Shown here piece by piece: positions 25,999 to 34,371 of a DNA stretch of 64,000 nucleotides; the first letter of the stretch is position 1; each line of letters opens with the position of its first letter. The translations under genes and the position numbers were made by a program. The stretch lies in contig JAPPMG010000042.1 of the NCBI GenBank assembly GCA_028819215.1, positions 62,001 to 126,000 on the forward strand. Reading direction: 5' to 3'. The DNA comes from Bryobacterales bacterium (GTDB lineage: Bacteria > Acidobacteriota > Terriglobia > Bryobacterales > UBA6623). Below the pieces are notes generated by a model. The model saw only the letters and a list, made by a program, of their open reading frames with translations. It did no database searches and was not told the DNA's origin.

Positions 25999-26958
25999 AT
26001 GCTCCGAATCCTCACTGCCCTCGTACTCCTGCCGCTCGCGCAAGCGCTAGCGGAGCCCACGCACAGGCTCTTTGTCACCAACGAAGCCGGCGACTCGGTA
26101 ACCGTGATCGACACCCGCAGCGGTGCGGTCGAGGCGACGGTCCCGGTCGGGGGGCGTCCGCGCGGGATCGGTTTCAGCCCCGACCGCAAGCTGGTCTACG
26201 TTGCCCTCGGCAATGACAACGCTATCGGCGTGCTCAACACCGCCACCCTCAAGCTGGAACGCACCATCCCTGCCGGCTCGGATCCGGAAGCGTTCGCCGT
26301 CCATCCCGACGGAACGATCTACCTGTCGAACGAAGACGACGGCCTGGCCACCGCCCTGAACCCGGAATCGGGCGAGATCCTCGCCGAGATCAAGGTCGGT
26401 CTGGAGCCCGAGGGCGTGGGCGTCAGCCCGGACGGCCAACAGGTGCTGGTGACCAGCGAATCCTCCAACATGGTGCACGTCATCTCGGTGGCCGACAAGA
26501 AGCTGGTTGCCAACATCCTGGTAGGCGCCCGCCCCCGCGAGGTCGCATTCAGCCCGGACGGCAAGTACTTCTGGGTCACGTCGGAGGTTGCCGGTCACGT
26601 TTCCAAGGTCGACCGCGCTACCAACCGCATCGTGGTCGCCAACAAGCAGCTGCGCCGCCAGATCAGCCCGCGAGTCAAGCCGAAGGGCGTCCTGCTGAGC
26701 CACGATGGCGAGCGCCTGTACGTGTCCATGGGCCGGGGCAACTCGATCGCAGCGCTGGACCCGGAGACGCTCGAAGTGCTTGAAACCGTCGAGACCGGTG
26801 TCCGCACTTGGGGCATCGCGCTGTCACGGGATGGCACGCGCCTCTACGCAGCCAACGGTCCCGATGCCACGGTTTCGGTGGTCGATACCACCACGATGTC
26901 CGAGATCAAGACGATCCCGACCGGCGAGATGCCGTGGGGCGTTGCACTGGATGACTAG
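25999..26958 (+). CDS. PQQ-catabolism-associated YVTN-type beta-propeller
   Basis: A 319-residue secreted propeller: signal MLRILTALVLLPLAQALAEP, then seven repeats of the type RLFVTNEAGDSVTVIDTRSG and KLVYVALGNDNAIGVLNTAT. It matches the propeller commonly linked to PQQ-dependent catabolism. The ATG at 25999 is chosen at the signal peptide. It overlaps the next gene by 8 bases, so the three genes form an operon. It may act as a periplasmic scaffold or electron-transfer partner; this is inference. Confidence 0.82.
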   Translation: MLRILTALVLLPLAQALAEPTHRLFVTNEAGDSVTVIDTRSGAVEATVPVGGRPRGIGFSPDRKLVYVALGNDNAIGVLNTATLKLERTIPAGSDPEAFAVHPDGTIYLSNEDDGLATALNPESGEILAEIKVGLEPEGVGVSPDGQQVLVTSESSNMVHVISVADKKLVANILVGARPREVAFSPDGKYFWVTSEVAGHVSKVDRATNRIVVANKQLRRQISPRVKPKGVLLSHDGERLYVSMGRGNSIAALDPETLEVLETVETGVRTWGIALSRDGTRLYAANGPDATVSVVDTTTMSEIKTIPTGEMPWGVALDD

Positions 26959-27901
26959 TCGCCGCCGGGCACTGGCCGGCTTGGCCTTGGCCGCCGTCGC
27001 GCTGCCGGCGCAATCCGCCGTGCGCGAGGTCAGCCCGCTCGAAGCAATCGGCTGGAAGCTGTTCTTCGACCCGCTGCTGTCCAAGCCCCGCAACACTTCC
27101 TGCGCAAGCTGCCACATTCCCGAGAAGGGTTTCGAGTCCGGGGTCGCTCTGGGCGAAGGCGCGTACGGCGACATCCTGCCGCGCAACACTCCGACCGTGG
27201 TCAACCTGGCCGATGCGGAGTTCTTCTTCTGGGACGGCCGGGCCGGGTCGCTGGAAGAGCAAGCCAAGGGCCCCATCGAGAACCCGATCGAGATGGATCT
27301 CGCTCACGACGAAGCGGCCCGGCGCGTGCGCGACGAAGCGGCCTATGTCAAGGCCTTCGCGCAAGCTGGAATCGACGACATCACGATTGACGCGATCACG
27401 CAGGCGATCGCGGCGTTCGAGCGCGGTCTCGCGACCGGCCCGACACTGTTCGACAAGTGGCTCGAGGGAGACCGTACGGTCTTCAACGAAGCGCAGGAAC
27501 GGGGCCGCATGATCTTCTTCACGCGGGGCCAGTGCGCCACCTGCCATTTCGGCCCGAACTTCACGGACGGATGGTTCCACAATATCGGCACCGGCACGGC
27601 GGACGACCCCGGTCGTTCGAATATCAGCAACGACGACTACGATATCGGCGCGTTCAAGACCCCGGCGCTGCGCAACTGGAAGGGTCGCGAGCCGTTCATG
27701 CACGATGGCCGATTCGAGACACTGGACGACGTGCTCGCGTTCTACAACGAGCCCAAGACGGACGCCTTGGGCCAGACCGAGCTCGACCCCCTCGATCTGA
27801 GCAAGCAGGATCATTCCGACATCAAGGCGTTCCTCGAGACTCTCAACGGAGCATGGCCCGATCTGGCGGCTTACGAAGCGGCCTGGCAAGCGCTGCAATA
27901 G
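26951..27901 (+). CDS. Dihaem cytochrome c peroxidase/MauG-family protein
   Basis: A 316-residue periplasmic protein with signal MTSRRRALAGLALAAVALPA and two haem-binding motifs, CASCH (51-55) and CATCH (195-199). The FKTPALRNWKGREPFMHDGR stretch is the usual distal-ligand region of the bacterial cytochrome c peroxidase/MauG family. It could reduce peroxide or modify a partner protein. The start overlaps the propeller stop by 8 bases. Haem c maturation genes are not in the window. Confidence 0.92.
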   Translation: MTSRRRALAGLALAAVALPAQSAVREVSPLEAIGWKLFFDPLLSKPRNTSCASCHIPEKGFESGVALGEGAYGDILPRNTPTVVNLADAEFFFWDGRAGSLEEQAKGPIENPIEMDLAHDEAARRVRDEAAYVKAFAQAGIDDITIDAITQAIAAFERGLATGPTLFDKWLEGDRTVFNEAQERGRMIFFTRGQCATCHFGPNFTDGWFHNIGTGTADDPGRSNISNDDYDIGAFKTPALRNWKGREPFMHDGRFETLDDVLAFYNEPKTDALGQTELDPLDLSKQDHSDIKAFLETLNGAWPDLAAYEAAWQALQ

Positions 27902-27937
27902 CCGCTTGCGGCTCGCAGCGGGATTCGTGAGGCCGTA

Positions 27938-29143
27938 ATGCTGGACGAGCGCAAGTGGCGGGAGTGGACGGCTTGGTCCGCCCTCGGCGCCACTGCTGCG
28001 AACTTCGCCTCGATTGCCGCGGCCCATAGCATTCTGGGCGCGGGGTTGGGACTGTTGCTGCTGCGGCCGCGGGCAGTGCGGTTGCCGCGCGTCGCTTGGC
28101 CGCTGATTGCGCTGCTGGTGTGGACGCTCGTGTCCGCCGCGGCCTCGGATGACCCGGCGGCGGCCCTGCCCCAGGTCAAGAAGCTCTACGTGTTCGCAAT
28201 TCTGCCGCTGGCGTACACGGCGCTGCGCACGGCCGACACGTGCAGAAGGGTGACGGAAGCTTGGTTTGTCGTGCTCGTGGCTGCCTGCGGGCTGGCCATT
28301 GCCGAGTTCGGCGCCTCGGCCGCCCAGGAGTTGGGACGGGGCGGAGATTTCCACGGGCTCCTGATCGCCGACCGCATCCGAGGCTTCTACAGCCACTGGA
28401 TGACGTTCAGCCAGGCCGCGACGCTGGGCGCGCTGACGCTGGCGTGCTACCTGCTGTACGGGCGGCGGCGCCCGGGATCCGGAATCTGGTTCGCGTGCGG
28501 CGTTGTCATGGCAGTCGCGCTCGTGCTCAGTTTCACGCGCAGCGCGTGGCTGGCCCTGCTGGCCGGCGGGCTGTACCTGTTGGCCGGCGCCAAGCCGAAG
28601 ACGCTCGCGCTCGTGCCGGTCGCTGCCGTCGCACTGTACTTCTGCGGGCCGTCCGGCCTGCAGGAACGCATCCGGTCCATCCGTCCCGAGGCGAATCATG
28701 CGCGCATCTTGATGTGGCGCACCGGCCTGAATATGATCGCGGCCCACCCCTTGCTGGGAGTCGGGCCGGAACGCGTGGGGCCGCGGTTCGAGGAATTCCA
28801 ACCGGAAGGCGTCGAAGAGCTTCCACCCGGATTCTACGGGCACCTGCATAACCTCTACATCCACTACGCAGCCGAGCGCGGCCTGCCGGCCGCGCTCATC
28901 GTCCTGTGGCTGTTCGGACAGGTCTTGTTCGACACGCGGCGCGGTTTGACGAGGCTGCCGGAAGCACACGACGACCGCCGCTTCCTGCTGCAGGCTGGCG
29001 CTGCCGGGACGCTCGCCATGGCCGTCCTGAGCTGTTTCGACGTGACCCTGGGAGACAGCGAGGTGCTCGCGGCGTTCCTTGCGCTCGCGGCCGTGGCCTA
29101 CCGGGGCTTGGCCGAAACACCCTCCGTTTCGAGCGCGGAGTGA
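27938..29143 (+). CDS. O-antigen ligase/polymerase-like membrane protein
   Basis: A 401-residue polytopic protein with about ten hydrophobic helices and, near residues 250-310, the periplasmic loop of the Wzy_C/WaaL family (ILMWRTGLNMIAAHPLLGVG, GFYGHLHNLYIHYAAERGLP). The HNLYIHYAAERG motif includes the conserved His. WaaL joins O-polysaccharide to lipid A-core; Wzy polymerises it, and sequence alone does not separate them. The ATG follows GAGG at 5 bases. It starts 36 bases after the MauG-like gene. Confidence 0.85.
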   Translation: MLDERKWREWTAWSALGATAANFASIAAAHSILGAGLGLLLLRPRAVRLPRVAWPLIALLVWTLVSAAASDDPAAALPQVKKLYVFAILPLAYTALRTADTCRRVTEAWFVVLVAACGLAIAEFGASAAQELGRGGDFHGLLIADRIRGFYSHWMTFSQAATLGALTLACYLLYGRRRPGSGIWFACGVVMAVALVLSFTRSAWLALLAGGLYLLAGAKPKTLALVPVAAVALYFCGPSGLQERIRSIRPEANHARILMWRTGLNMIAAHPLLGVGPERVGPRFEEFQPEGVEELPPGFYGHLHNLYIHYAAERGLPAALIVLWLFGQVLFDTRRGLTRLPEAHDDRRFLLQAGAAGTLAMAVLSCFDVTLGDSEVLAAFLALAAVAYRGLAETPSVSSAE

Positions 29144-29174
29144 CACCTCGCCGGGATCGCTTCTCGCCTATGCC

Positions 29175-30671
29175 ATGATTGACGAAAGACCCATGCAATT
29201 CACGCTGACCGACACGGCATTGCAACAGATCGAGGCGGACGCCGCGATCGGATTCGTCTACGAAGGAGGCGACGACTGCACTGCTGCCACCGACTGGAAC
29301 GAACTCACTGCAGGCTTGGCGCGCGAGCTCGCGGAAAGCGGCGAATTCCGGGCAAAGCACCAATCCACATCGCTCGTGCACCGCCCCGCGGGCATGCGTG
29401 CCGGACGCCTGCTGCTGGTCGGCTGCGGCACCCATGCCAAAGCCAGCACCGTGCGCCTGCGCGAAGCCGCCAGCGCGGGCTGGCGGCGCTTGCGCACGGC
29501 CGGCGTGCGTAGCCTGGCCACCGCGCTGCCAGACGGGATGGCCCGCGACGACGCCCTCATGGCCGTCGTTGAGGGCATCGCGGCAGCCGACTACGAGCCG
29601 GATGTCCACAAGACCGAGGACAAGCAGGCTTCCTCGCTCGAGCGCGTCATCATCGCCTGCCCCGGCGATGCGCAAGCGGCCCTGGACCGCGCAACGGCCG
29701 TGGCTCAGGGCCAGCTTCGCGCGCGCGAGTTGGTCAACGAACCGGGCAACCTGCTGCCGCCGCCGGAATTGGCCGCCCGGACCGCGGCGCTGGCGGCCGA
29801 GGCCGGCTTGGAGTGCGAGGTTCTGGACGAGTCCCAGATCGAAGAACTCCGCATGGGCGCCCTGCTCGGCGTCGCCCGCGCCAGCGTCGAGCCGCCCGTG
29901 CTGATCGTGCTGCGCTACAGGCCGGACGGGAGCGGCTCCGACGCTAAGGCGCACCTCGGGCTGGTCGGCAAGGCGGTCACGTTCGACACCGGCGGAATCT
30001 CGCTCAAGCCAGCGGCCGACATGCACCTGATGAAGCATGACATGGCGGGCGGCGCGGCGATGATCGGCACGATGCTGGCCTTGGCTTCGATTCGCCCCGA
30101 GCTGCCCGTCACCGCCGTGATCCCGTCCGTGGAGAACATGCCCGGGGGGGCCGCCCAGCGGCCCGGAGACGTCGTGACCTCGCGCAGCGGCAAGACCGTA
30201 GAAGTGCTCAACACGGATGCGGAGGGCCGCCTGATCCTGGCGGATGCCCTGACTTACGCCAAGGAGCAGGGATGCACGCACCTCGTTGATGCCGCCACCC
30301 TGACGGGCGCCGTTGTCGTGGCCCTGGGCACTGACTACACAGGCGTGTTCAGCAACAACGACGCGTGGAGCGAACAACTCCTCGCAGCGGCCGGAAAGGC
30401 CGGCGAGAGAATGTGGCCCATGCCGCTCGGCGAAGAATACACCAAGCTGCTGGAGAGCCCGATCGCCGACATGGCCAATATCGGACCGCGCTGGGGAGGG
30501 GCCTGCACGGCTGCCGCCTTTCTCGAGAACTTCGTCGGCGACACGCCGTGGGCGCACCTCGACATTGCCGGCACCGCGTGGTACGAGAAAAAGATGCCGC
30601 ACGCGCCCGTCGGACCGAGCGGCGCTGGAGTCCCGACCCTCGTGCAGCTGGCCCTGGCCATGAGCCACTGA
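29175..30671 (+). CDS. pepA: Leucyl aminopeptidase (M17)
   Basis: A two-zinc (or Mn) cytosolic aminopeptidase of about 498 residues. The active-site segments GKAVTFDTGGISLKPAADMH, MKHDMAGGAAM and NTDAEGRLILADAL are intact. The ATG at 29175 or the one at 29193 may start the protein; neither has a strong ribosome-binding site. Some PepA proteins also bind DNA, which cannot be judged here. It faces the small ATPase gene convergently. Confidence 0.95.
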   Translation: MIDERPMQFTLTDTALQQIEADAAIGFVYEGGDDCTAATDWNELTAGLARELAESGEFRAKHQSTSLVHRPAGMRAGRLLLVGCGTHAKASTVRLREAASAGWRRLRTAGVRSLATALPDGMARDDALMAVVEGIAAADYEPDVHKTEDKQASSLERVIIACPGDAQAALDRATAVAQGQLRARELVNEPGNLLPPPELAARTAALAAEAGLECEVLDESQIEELRMGALLGVARASVEPPVLIVLRYRPDGSGSDAKAHLGLVGKAVTFDTGGISLKPAADMHLMKHDMAGGAAMIGTMLALASIRPELPVTAVIPSVENMPGGAAQRPGDVVTSRSGKTVEVLNTDAEGRLILADALTYAKEQGCTHLVDAATLTGAVVVALGTDYTGVFSNNDAWSEQLLAAAGKAGERMWPMPLGEEYTKLLESPIADMANIGPRWGGACTAAAFLENFVGDTPWAHLDIAGTAWYEKKMPHAPVGPSGAGVPTLVQLALAMSH

Positions 30672-30693
30672 ATCCGCCGGCTACGCGAACGGA

Positions 30694-31293
30694 TCAGTGG
30701 ATGGTGGACGCGCCCTCCATGCCAAGCGGACCCGTGGTGACATTGCGGTTGACGTGCCGGTCTAGGTTGATGATGTAGGTTTCGGGCGAGTTCAGCAGGT
30801 GCGCCGAGTGTGTCGCCGCGACGATGCGAAAGTTCTTCGTGTCCACAAGTTCCTTGAGCATCTTCAGGATGCGCAGCTGGTTCGACTGCGATAGCGCCAT
30901 TTCGGGCTCGTCCAGCAGCAGCACCGAGCCGTCGGGCAGCTGCGGGAACAGGTCCTTGAACAGCGAGAGCATGACCTGCCCGTGGCTGGCTGTGAGCAGG
31001 AATTCCTTCATTGCCGGCTGGTCTTCATACAGCGACGGAGTGTTGCGCGGGTTGTGCTGCTCGGCATCGAACAGCAGCACCTTCGGGATTTCCGCATTGC
31101 CCCTGTCCAAGCGGTAGGCGTAGTTCTCCACTTCCTCACCCTGCAGGGCGTAGTAGATCGAGTGCAGGAGAGTCGACTTGCCCGAGCCGTTCTCGCCCTC
31201 CAGCATGATCAGAGGATGGGACAGGTCCACCACCATCGGCATGTGGAAGTTCAGGTTCATGAAGACCGGGTGGCTGAGAATCTTGAGGTACAT
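30694..31293 (-). CDS. Small ABC/SMC-type AAA ATPase
   Basis: A 199-residue single-domain ATPase with Walker A GENGSGKSTLL (33-43), an ABC-like signature region, Walker B SVLLLDEPE and the H-loop AATHSAHLL. This is the OLD/RecF-like predicted ATPase fold without a coiled coil or TOPRIM domain. It stands alone, so its partner is unknown; similar stand-alone ATPases occur in defence systems and in general repair. No catalytic residue is missing. Confidence 0.85.
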   Translation of the reverse strand: MYLKILSHPVFMNLNFHMPMVVDLSHPLIMLEGENGSGKSTLLHSIYYALQGEEVENYAYRLDRGNAEIPKVLLFDAEQHNPRNTPSLYEDQPAMKEFLLTASHGQVMLSLFKDLFPQLPDGSVLLLDEPEMALSQSNQLRILKMLKELVDTKNFRIVAATHSAHLLNSPETYIINLDRHVNRNVTTGPLGMEGASTIH

Positions 31294-31488
31294 GCGCTCT
31301 CATCAGCATAGCTTGGGGTACGGCCCGCCCAACACGCCCTTTCGCGACTCACGGCGGAGTTCGCGCAATGCGGAAGCAGCCAGCGATGGGCTGCATGCCC
31401 CGGCCCGGTTGCGCGGGGTCCGACCGCGTCCCTGCTCGGGCCGGGCCAGAGCGCGACCGGCCGGCGGCTCGCTAAGATTGGAACTGCC

Positions 31489-32328
31489 ATGCGGCCGACG
31501 CGACGTAGGTGCCTGCCGGTCACCCCTGGGCCCGAGTTCGCGGGCTGCGAAATCGAGGTGCTCGGCTCGGGAACGAGCGTGGGAGTGCCCACGATCGGCT
31601 GCCAGTGCAAGGTCTGCACCTCGGACGACCCCCGGGATCGGCGCCTCCGCCCCTCCGTCGTGGTTCAGTTCCACGACGAAGACATCCGGCGGACCGTGGT
31701 CATCGACACATCGCCCGACTTTCGGCAGCAAGCGCTGCGCGCCAAGCTCAAGCGCGTCGACGCGGTGATCTACACCCACGATCACGCAGATCACATCATG
31801 GGACTGGACGACATCCGGCCTTTCAACTACGGCCGGCCGGATCGCATTCCGGTATACGCTTCTTCCAGCACGCTGCAATCCCTGCGCCGCGTGTTTCCCT
31901 ATGCTTTTGCGGGCGAGGGCAACCACCCCGGCGGCGTGCCGCGATTGGACGCCAAGCCGGTCAGCACCGCCCCGATCGACCTGTTCGGAATGGAATTCCA
32001 GCCGGTGCAGGTGGACCACGGACCCAAGAAGATCCTTGGCTTTCGCTTCGGCCGCGCCGCATACGTCACCGACCAGACTGGATTCCCGCCGGAATCCGTG
32101 GCGCAACTCAAGGATCTCGACGTGCTCTTCCTCGGCGCCCTGCGCCACCTTCCGCACCCCATGCACTCGACCGTCGAGCAGGCGCTCGAGCTCGTGGAGA
32201 TGCTGCGGCCCAATCGGGCGTTCTTCACCCACGTGTGCCACGAACTCTCGCACAAGGAGACCATTCGTCAGCTCCCCAGCGGTGTCTCGCTTGCCTATGA
32301 CGGGCTCCGCATCGAGGTCGAGGGCTAG
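31489..32328 (+). CDS. Metallo-beta-lactamase-fold hydrolase, PhnP-like
   Basis: A 279-residue enzyme with the dinuclear metal site THDHADHIMGLDDIRPF (about 95-111) and the opening VLGSGTSVGVPTIGCQCKVC, whose Cys pair after TIGC is typical of PhnP-like phosphodiesterases, then TSDDPRDRRLRPS. Substrate is unknown; relatives hydrolyse cyclic phosphate diesters. It precedes ribF by 3 bases and should be co-transcribed with it. Confidence 0.9.
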   Translation: MRPTRRRCLPVTPGPEFAGCEIEVLGSGTSVGVPTIGCQCKVCTSDDPRDRRLRPSVVVQFHDEDIRRTVVIDTSPDFRQQALRAKLKRVDAVIYTHDHADHIMGLDDIRPFNYGRPDRIPVYASSSTLQSLRRVFPYAFAGEGNHPGGVPRLDAKPVSTAPIDLFGMEFQPVQVDHGPKKILGFRFGRAAYVTDQTGFPPESVAQLKDLDVLFLGALRHLPHPMHSTVEQALELVEMLRPNRAFFTHVCHELSHKETIRQLPSGVSLAYDGLRIEVEG

Positions 32329-32331
32329 CGC

Positions 32332-33300
32332 GTGGACAGCGGATGGGAAGGTCTTAACGACCTAGGCAACAGCTTCGGCCCCTCATCGGTAACGATCGGG
32401 AACTTCGACGGCGTACATCGAGGGCACTGCAAGATCCTGCGCACGGTGGCGGAACTGGCCCGCAAGGACGGGCTGACTTCCGTGGCGCTGACATTCGACC
32501 CCCACCCGCTGGCAGTCGTGGCTCCGGCGAAGACCCCGAAGAGCCTGACCAGCATCCTGCAAAGAGCCGCCTTGATTCGGCAACAGGGCATCGACAAGGT
32601 CGTGGTAATGCGCTTCACCCCGGAAATCGCGAGCCTGTCGCCGCGAGGGTTCGTCGAGAGAGTCTTGGTCCGAAGCCTGCGGGCAGCGCGCGTAACGGTC
32701 GGTGCCAACTTTCGCTTCGGCCAGGGGCAGTCCGGCACTACGGACACGCTCCGGGCGCTCGGATCGGAATTCGGCTTCGCGGTGGGCGATGCCGGCATCG
32801 TGACGGTCGGCGGAGTGCCCGTCAGCAGCACCCGGGTGCGCGAACTGGTCGGCTGCGGGGAGATGAGCCGGGCCCGCCGCTTGCTCGGACGGGTGTTCTG
32901 CCTGAATGGCACGATCCGGAAGGGAGCCGGCATCGGATCCAAGCAGACGGTGCCCACGCTGAACCTCGTCCCGGATAGCGAGGTCCTGCCTGCCGACGGT
33001 GTCTATGTGACGCTGACGCGTATCGCGGGCGAGGGACGCTGGCGCGACTCGATCACCAATGTCGGCATGCGGCCCACCTTTGCGGGACGGGACCGCACGA
33101 TCGAGACCTACGTCTTGGACGATCTGGGAGCGGCCGCCCCGACCGCGCTAGAATTAGGGTTCGTCCGGAAGCTGCGGGACGAGCGCCCGTTCCCGTCCGC
33201 CGAGTCGCTGCGGGATCAGATTGGCATTGATATCGAGGCGGCCCGGCGCTTCTTTCGCAGGCTGCGGTCACTGCCGAGCAGAATTCCGACGAACTCCTGA
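32332..33300 (+). CDS. ribF: Riboflavin kinase/FAD synthetase
   Basis: Bifunctional enzyme that makes FMN and FAD. The adenylyltransferase half has TIGNFDGVHRGH (residues 21-32) and a VGANFRFGQGQSG motif; the C-terminal kinase half has VPTLNL and GVYVTL motifs. The kinase motif upstream of PTLNL reads GAGIGSKQTV rather than the usual GRGR-type, a variation I regard as lineage-specific. The start is GTG, 3 bases after the previous stop. Length 322 is typical. Confidence 0.95.
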   Translation: MDSGWEGLNDLGNSFGPSSVTIGNFDGVHRGHCKILRTVAELARKDGLTSVALTFDPHPLAVVAPAKTPKSLTSILQRAALIRQQGIDKVVVMRFTPEIASLSPRGFVERVLVRSLRAARVTVGANFRFGQGQSGTTDTLRALGSEFGFAVGDAGIVTVGGVPVSSTRVRELVGCGEMSRARRLLGRVFCLNGTIRKGAGIGSKQTVPTLNLVPDSEVLPADGVYVTLTRIAGEGRWRDSITNVGMRPTFAGRDRTIETYVLDDLGAAAPTALELGFVRKLRDERPFPSAESLRDQIGIDIEAARRFFRRLRSLPSRIPTNS

Positions 33301-33342
33301 ACAGATGCGGAGCACACGCGCTCCCAAGAAACGAGAAGACCC

Positions 33343-34371
33343 ATGAGCATCAAACTCACCGCTGCAAAACGCGCGCACCTCCAGGCATTGGCCACGGAGC
33401 GAGGAATCATCGGCGCCGCCGCGATGGACCAGCGCGGATCACTGAAGAAGGCGATTGCCAAAGGCAAGGGCATCGAGCCGGGCGACGTCACCGACGACAT
33501 GATGAGCGAGTTCAAGCTCAGCGTGTCGAGGGCGCTGACTCCGCATGCGAGCGCCATTTTGCTCGATCCCATCTGGGGCATGCCGGGCGCGAAGGCGCGA
33601 GCCTCGAACGCCGGCCTGCTGCTGTCGTACGAAGAGAGCGGGTATGACAATACCCAGCCGGGACGGCTGGCCACGCTGGTGAACGACCTGTCCGTGCGGC
33701 GCATCAGCAGGCTTGGCGCCAACGCTGTCAAGATCCTGCTGTACTACACGCCGTTCGAAGATGCCCGGATCAATGACGTCAAGCATGCGTTCATCGAGCG
33801 CATCGGCGACGAGTGCGCCGCGAACGACATCCCGTTCTTTCTCGAGTTCGTCGGGTACGACCCTGCGGGCGGCGACGAGAAGGGTCTCGAGTTCGCCCGG
33901 CGCAAGCCGGAAGTGGTTCGCGAGAGCATGCGCGAATTCTCCAAGGACAGGTACGGCGTCGACGTGCTCAAGGTCGAGATCCCCGTCAACATGAAGTTCG
34001 CAGCGGGTTCGCGCGCCTGCAGCGGTCCGAGCGCCTATTCAAAGTCCGAGGTGATGGAACACTTCCGCGCCGCCGCCGAAGCGGCCTCGCGCCCGTTCAT
34101 CTACCTCAGTGCGGGCGTGACCAACGAGGTGTTCACCGAGTCGCTCGAATGGGCTGCCGAATCGGGCACCAACTTCTCCGGCGTGCTATGCGGCCGGGCT
34201 ACTTGGCAAGAAGCGATCCCGATCTACTGCCAACAGGGGGTCGCCGCGCTGGACGACTGGCTGGGCACGCACGGCGTCGAGAACATCGGCCATATCAACG
34301 ACCGCCTGGAAGCGGCCGCTCCTTGGTATTCCTTCTACGGCGCGGAGAGCCCGGACGCTCTCGTCGCCTAG
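33343..34371 (+). CDS. lacD: Tagatose-1,6-bisphosphate aldolase-like protein
   Basis: Class I aldolase of the LacD family, 342 residues, splitting tagatose 1,6-bisphosphate. The segment AAAMDQRGSL near the N-terminus, the Schiff-base region DVLKVEIPVNMKF and the C-terminal SGVLCGRATWQEAIP are characteristic. Other Lac genes are absent, so its role may be in degradation of galactose-type or deoxy sugars freed by the glycan enzymes nearby (inference). The ATG follows AGAAGACCC. Confidence 0.92.
   Translation: MSIKLTAAKRAHLQALATERGIIGAAAMDQRGSLKKAIAKGKGIEPGDVTDDMMSEFKLSVSRALTPHASAILLDPIWGMPGAKARASNAGLLLSYEESGYDNTQPGRLATLVNDLSVRRISRLGANAVKILLYYTPFEDARINDVKHAFIERIGDECAANDIPFFLEFVGYDPAGGDEKGLEFARRKPEVVRESMREFSKDRYGVDVLKVEIPVNMKFAAGSRACSGPSAYSKSEVMEHFRAAAEAASRPFIYLSAGVTNEVFTESLEWAAESGTNFSGVLCGRATWQEAIPIYCQQGVAALDDWLGTHGVENIGHINDRLEAAAPWYSFYGAESPDALVA

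Noticed and set aside
26906-29146. Minus-strand open frame of about 746 codons opposite the MauG-like and O-antigen ligase genes
   Set aside because: Antisense shadow produced by high GC at the third codon position; it crosses two well-supported genes and shows no domain.
28896-30668. Minus-strand open frame of 590 codons opposite pepA
   Set aside because: Antisense of a clear M17 aminopeptidase; no known motifs.
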